64,000 nt of DNA from Epiperipatus broadwayi (Eukaryota; Onychophora; Udeonychophora; Euonychophora; Peripatidae), in contig JAQFVV010000018.1 of the NCBI GenBank assembly GCA_028023455.1, positions 4,489,800 through 4,553,799 of the forward strand, written 5' to 3'. Position numbers and translations under genes: made by a program. This document shows positions 59,881 through 64,000 of the stretch, piece after piece (position 1 is the stretch's first letter; each line of letters starts with the position of its first letter). The notes beneath the pieces are model-generated. The model saw nothing but the letters and a program-made list of their open reading frames with translations, searched no databases and was not told where the DNA came from.

Positions 59881-59888
59881 AAAGAATA

Positions 59889-62219
59889 TATTGTTTCAGG
59901 GATGATGATATCTCCATCACAAACTTGTTGTCCTATCCATAAAGATGTGTCTATAGATTTATATATGTAAACACATACAAATATTAATAATGAGTTGTTA
60001 AAGTAAAAGCAGTTTATTACTCAAAATTTTATTTCTTTATTTTGTGGTCCGATTTGTGAAATCAAAGGAAAAGGTTTATTTTTTTTTTTGTTTTGTTTTG
60101 ATCATTCTGTGATTAAAAATTAGATTTTGTATTTTTTTTTTACTTTTTATCATATAAAAAAGAAAAAACGCAGTTTAAATTTAAAAATAAACTTAAAATT
60201 AAGGAATTTTCAATTTATCTATATATAGGATAATTTTGTTGTTCATGAAAACAAAAAGACAACAAAGAACGATTAGATATTTTGTCTGTAACATTTTTGT
60301 TATAAATTAATTAAACAAAAAACTTTTCTGCTAATGAAATTGATAAGAAAAAATATACCCAGCTGGATTTTCTCAAATATTCTTCTTCATGTTGCTATAA
60401 AAGATAGGCTAGTGCCATAAAAGTAACATTGACCTCTTTTTGTTTTGGAATTTCCAGAGAGAGCAGTTAATTGTAATAAAGTTGATGTACCTTGTTTGAA
60501 AAGTTTTGTTCCAGATCAGGTGATTTTCCCTAGAGAATAAATGGCAAGTCAATTTAGAAATTTTATCCATAAATTTTTTAAAAGGAAATTTAAGTCAAAG
60601 TTTGAATTATAGTCTAAGAAAACTAAAAAGTTGAGTGTCATAATCCACTTCAGAAATATAAAATTTAGTATAACTTAGAGCTTGAATTATTTAATTGCCA
60701 CAGTGCAGACCAATAAGTTTCTCAAAGTGAGAATATAAAATAAACTTGTTAAAGTAGATCGGCCTTCCTTTTGTTATCATTAGCACGTGATTCTGTTACT
60801 AACTTCTTGTGAAAAACCTAGCTATCTATTAGAAAATGATGTAGAAAATTTTAAATAGAAAAAAAGTAATTCTTGAATCTTTAGAAGTCCTGTCATTTTT
60901 TACAGTGCACATGGAAAAGATATTTGAAGTCCTAAGCCTATTCTCAGTGAAAAATAAGAATAGAATGAAAGGAAACTTATGTGTCTTATTATATTTTTTT
61001 TCCATCTAAGATAGAATACCTGCAGACATGTATATACTGTTATAGTTTATGTATAAAAAAAACCATATACCCAGGAATTAAGGTTATTTATTTAATTATT
61101 ATTGTACATACATTGACAAATAGCAATTTCTATATATATCAATAGTCATACATGTATATATGTAGATTTATCCATGTAAGTTTTAAGCCAAATATGTTTA
61201 ATCTCTAAGTCAGATGTAATCAGATATATTATTTTTTATATTATTTTTTTTAAAAGTTTTGATTTTTTTTTCTGCATACTGTATTATCAAATAAGTCTGT
61301 GTGCACATATATATATATAAACATTTTTTATATAAGCAAAAAAAAAAGAGGGAAAGGTTTTTTTTTTTCAGTTATATTAGATAAATATATAAATTTATTT
61401 ACTTTTTTTTTATGTACTAGTTTGTTTATCTGTTTTAAATAATAGTGATGGGATTTGGGATTAATAAATTACACTAAGCTATAATATATTTTATTATGAG
61501 TCTAGTTTTCTCTATATCTCACTCCACCCAATATTTAAATTATTAATCCTGTTTTCATTATCCAACTGCTTATACTGAGAGTTCTGATATTACTGAGCAA
61601 GTCATATATTATTGGGATTATGATAGTGGGAATTTTAAGTTTGTATTTTTATATTATGTCTTGGAAAATGCCATGAAAAGCAAATTTGAATTAGGCCTTT
61701 CAAAAATACTCTGTTTAGTAAGAACTTTGCACACCATTATATATATATTCAAAGAAAGAGATCAGGAAATAGAGCTAATAAGAATTAGCTTAATCTCTTT
61801 TTTTATAATACAGGGAATTAATATTAAAACATATTTGATTATTTTTTTAGCTTGAAATAATTTCATATGTGGTTTGCAAACTTGGTATTGTTTTTTTATT
61901 TATGGCACCACATATGAGATTAATAATAATCAAAACCATTTTAATAAAATTAAAAAAATTGTTTTTGTTATTGCATAATAATAATGTTATTGTATTAAAA
62001 GACTGCTCTGGATATTACATGTCATTGACCAAGCATGGTCTAGTAAATGGGGTTTAGTAGACATTCCCAGGATAATACAAATAGATATGAAACATATAAT
62101 CAGAATAATGCTATTAATTTCTGCAAAGATTAAAAATAATTTTCTATTAAAGTTTGTAACTTGTATTGATGTATGAGGATTTGGTTATGTATATGAGATA
62201 TTATGCATATGATATCAGG
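59889..62219. other. Gene-free AT-rich DNA
   Basis: No gene is recognised. Open frames at 61661-61855 and 61869-62057 are short, hydrophobic or AT-driven, and show no domain. Poly-T runs occur near 60080 and 60135. Confidence 0.55.
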
Positions 62220-62440
62220 TGCTGCTGCAGTATATTTTTTCAAACACTCTACTCACCTCCTTGAAAGGCTTAGAAAAATCATGGCCTATCCCAAATGCTT
62301 GCTGGATTTATAAGCCTCTAACACTCAAAAATGAGCAAGGCATAACTTTCTAATGTTGTATTTATCAGCCAGTAAGACTCAAAAAAGAGTAATTATTTGT
62401 CAGTTATGCTTATTTAAGCAATATTAAAACTGAGATAATA
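62220..62440 (+). repeat. Possible remnant related to the LTR-element leader
   Basis: Blocks TATAAGCCTCTAACACTC, GAGCAAGGCATAAC and AGTAAGACTCAAAA echo the leader of the large LTR element (ATAAGACTCCAAGAG, GAGCAAGGCATAG, CCTAAGACTTAAAA at about 50663-50720). Order and spacing are similar but divergence is high. It may be an ancient piece of a related element. Confidence 0.35.
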
Positions 62441-62654
62441 CTTCTAGTCTCTATGCTTTATTGTACATCTTAAAGCCCTGTGGTTGAATTTTTTTGAATC
62501 CTAAAGTTGTGAAATTATAATCATTTTTTTAATAGTTGAAGGCAATCAAATATCTGAACAGTGAAATCATGGACATATGTATTCTCTTCATGTATTATTA
62601 TATTAGTAAAACAATATTTTATAAAAATGGATAAAACATAATAATATAGAAATA

Positions 62655-64000
62655 AACCAAAGTTAAATTTTGCAATACTTAGTGCCCTTATTTTTATATC
62701 ATATATAAACCCTTTATTGAAAGCAATAAAAAACCAATTGCCTGGGATATTTGTTCCTAGACTAGGTAAACATATGAATGTAATTGCCTATATGGATGAC
62801 ATACTCATTTTCCTTCCATCTCAAAAATATTTAACTCTATAATATAATTGATCAATTTTCAAACAGTTATGGTCTTCAGATTAATCCAATAAAATCTGCT
62901 GTCTGAAAGATTCACTCTGGTAGCAAGGTTAATTCAAACTTCAAACCTGATCCTCAAAAATTTTTGGGATTTTCTATTTATAAATCTCATACTGTGATGA
63001 CAAAGGAGATGCAGAATGAGATTTTACTAGCTACAGATAATCTAACTAAATATCTGTCAGAAGTTTACCTTTCATTGCATGGCAAGGTGAGGTTATTAAA
63101 CATGAAAATAATGACAAAAATAAATTACTACTTGCCAATAATTAAAATTACTAAATTGTTTATCCAGAAGATTAATACCTTGGCTGCTCGATTGTTCTGG
63201 AAAGGAAAGATTGCTGCTATTAGTATTAAACAAATGCAGCAACACAAAAAACTTAATGGAATGTCATTTTATTCCATTGCTTCTATTCAATATCAGAAAT
63301 CATTTAATATATTAGTCATATTATCAAATGTCTTCAAGTATGATCAAATTACTCTACCAGTTATTCCCATAGACTGACCTCCACCTAGTACTAAGAATAT
63401 AGTAGGCATGTCACTAGATCTAGTGAAAAAATACATTCCTATAACAAAAGATACTTTTAAAAATAAAATCAAGATATGGGAAGGATACTTTGTTATTAAT
63501 CCACCTGGTATACAAATCCAGGGTAAATTAAGTATAACAAATCAAAAGATTATTTCTCTCTTCAAATTCTGGTACATGGAGCCTAAATATTTAGATTTTG
63601 TTATTAAAATCAATATGCAGGCCATCAGCACTAATTGGTTCCTATATGCTACAAGAGGCATATCCAAGTTAGATCCCATATCTCCATTGCGTAGTCAGGT
63701 GGAAGAGACATTTGAACATCTTGTTTGCTCTTGCACTGGATTTTGGAGAATTAAAAAAACTATATATGATAATGTTAAAATTGATTACTATTTGATCACC
63801 TCAATTAAAGTCAGTATCAAATCCAGAGTTTTTGCCAATATCAGGTTATCTATATTTCTGAACTATATAATATGGATGGTGAGGTGTAAGAAGGTATTCT
63901 GTGGTTTAATCTTTCAAGATGATGAATACTTTTTTAGAAAACTGGTTAAGATCAAGAAATGGGATGAACTTCTCATATCTAAAAGCACATTCCTGGACAC
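62655..64000 (+). mobile_element. LINE copy 2 (same family as 7.4-11.0 kb), 5'-truncated, runs off the window
   Basis: Recognisable sequence begins inside the reverse transcriptase, just after the QGSP motif (frame giving LSALIFISYINPLLKAI). It continues through IAYMDDILIFLPSQKYL at about 62785, the thumb (YLSLHGKVRLLNMKIM), LFWKGKIAAISIKQMQQ and the C-terminal region to the window end. 5' truncation is typical of LINE insertion. The endonuclease and the first half of RT are absent upstream. The element extends past 64000. Confidence 0.9.
62659..64000 (+). pseudogene. LINE ORF2 C-terminal half, partial and interrupted
   Basis: The YMDD-containing piece stops shortly after PSQKYL near 62839. 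A second piece (with LQINPIKSAV) has a TGA near 62905, then reads on into a long frame from 62964. That frame has one TGA at 63375-63377 and then stays open to the window edge, so only a few disabling changes are present after 62900. The segment EPKYLDFVIKIN...TNWFLY aligns with EPRFLDFLVKIN...MNWFLH in the minus-strand copy. The zinc knuckle has lost its first two cysteines (SPLRSQ in place of CHNC) but keeps His and the last Cys (FEHLVCSC). It is clearly an inactive copy. Confidence 0.88.

Overview
This window is AT-rich eukaryotic DNA with no host gene, exon or RNA gene that I can recognise. It consists of transposable elements, palindromic repeats, satellite-like repeats and long (TA)n or (ATT)n microsatellites set in low-complexity sequence. 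It looks like intergenic or large-intron DNA of an invertebrate. The mix (a Merlin element, an L1/Tx1-like LINE, long-LTR Ty3/gypsy-type elements, abundant TA microsatellites) would suit a mollusc, perhaps a cephalopod, but that assignment is inference only.

Layout, 0-13 kb: gene-free DNA; a pogo/Tigger-like TIR element (5183-6226); a 32-bp LTR-terminus remnant between TA tracts (6418-6449); a small palindrome (7252-7348); a decayed LINE on the minus strand (about 7.44-11.05 kb) with endonuclease, reverse transcriptase (YMDD) and CCHC parts in several frames; and a non-autonomous TIR element with 8-bp target duplications and a telomere-like tract inside (11669-12861).

13-46 kb: a series of LTR-like blocks whose TG/CA ends sit exactly in (TA)n microsatellites (14542-15218, from 15288, 20918-23171, 27253-29371). 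Between them are duplicated repeats, a 159-bp (ATT)n tract, a 457-bp near-perfect palindrome (25410-25866), a 1.16-kb inverted-repeat element with 13-bp flanking duplications (35429-36589), several small palindromes, and a second pogo-like copy (41672-43117) that splits a minisatellite.

46.6-57 kb: the main item is a complete 10.2-kb LTR-retrotransposon-like element (46661-56895) inserted in (TA)n. Its two direct LTRs are about 3.27 and 3.29 kb and nearly identical over most of their length. It has a primer binding site, a polypurine tract, LTR TATA and CCAAT boxes, and one large ORF coding for a coiled-coil protein with two kinds of tandem repeat. No protease, reverse transcriptase or RNase H is present; only a short GPF/Y-like integrase tail remains, so it looks non-autonomous.

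57-64 kb: a decayed coding-like stretch, a 945-bp Merlin DNA transposon with perfect 8-bp target duplications and a broken transposase (58936-59880), gene-free DNA, and a second copy of the same LINE family on the plus strand that runs off the window end (62655-64000).

The most unusual pattern is that at least five separate LTR-type insertions sit within (TA)n, each flanked by ATAT where I could check both sides, and that four of the LTRs share a small hairpin followed by GGCGCC or GGTGCC near their 3' end. This suggests a group of related long-LTR elements with microsatellite-directed integration, one of them moved in trans with an unusual repeat-protein gene.
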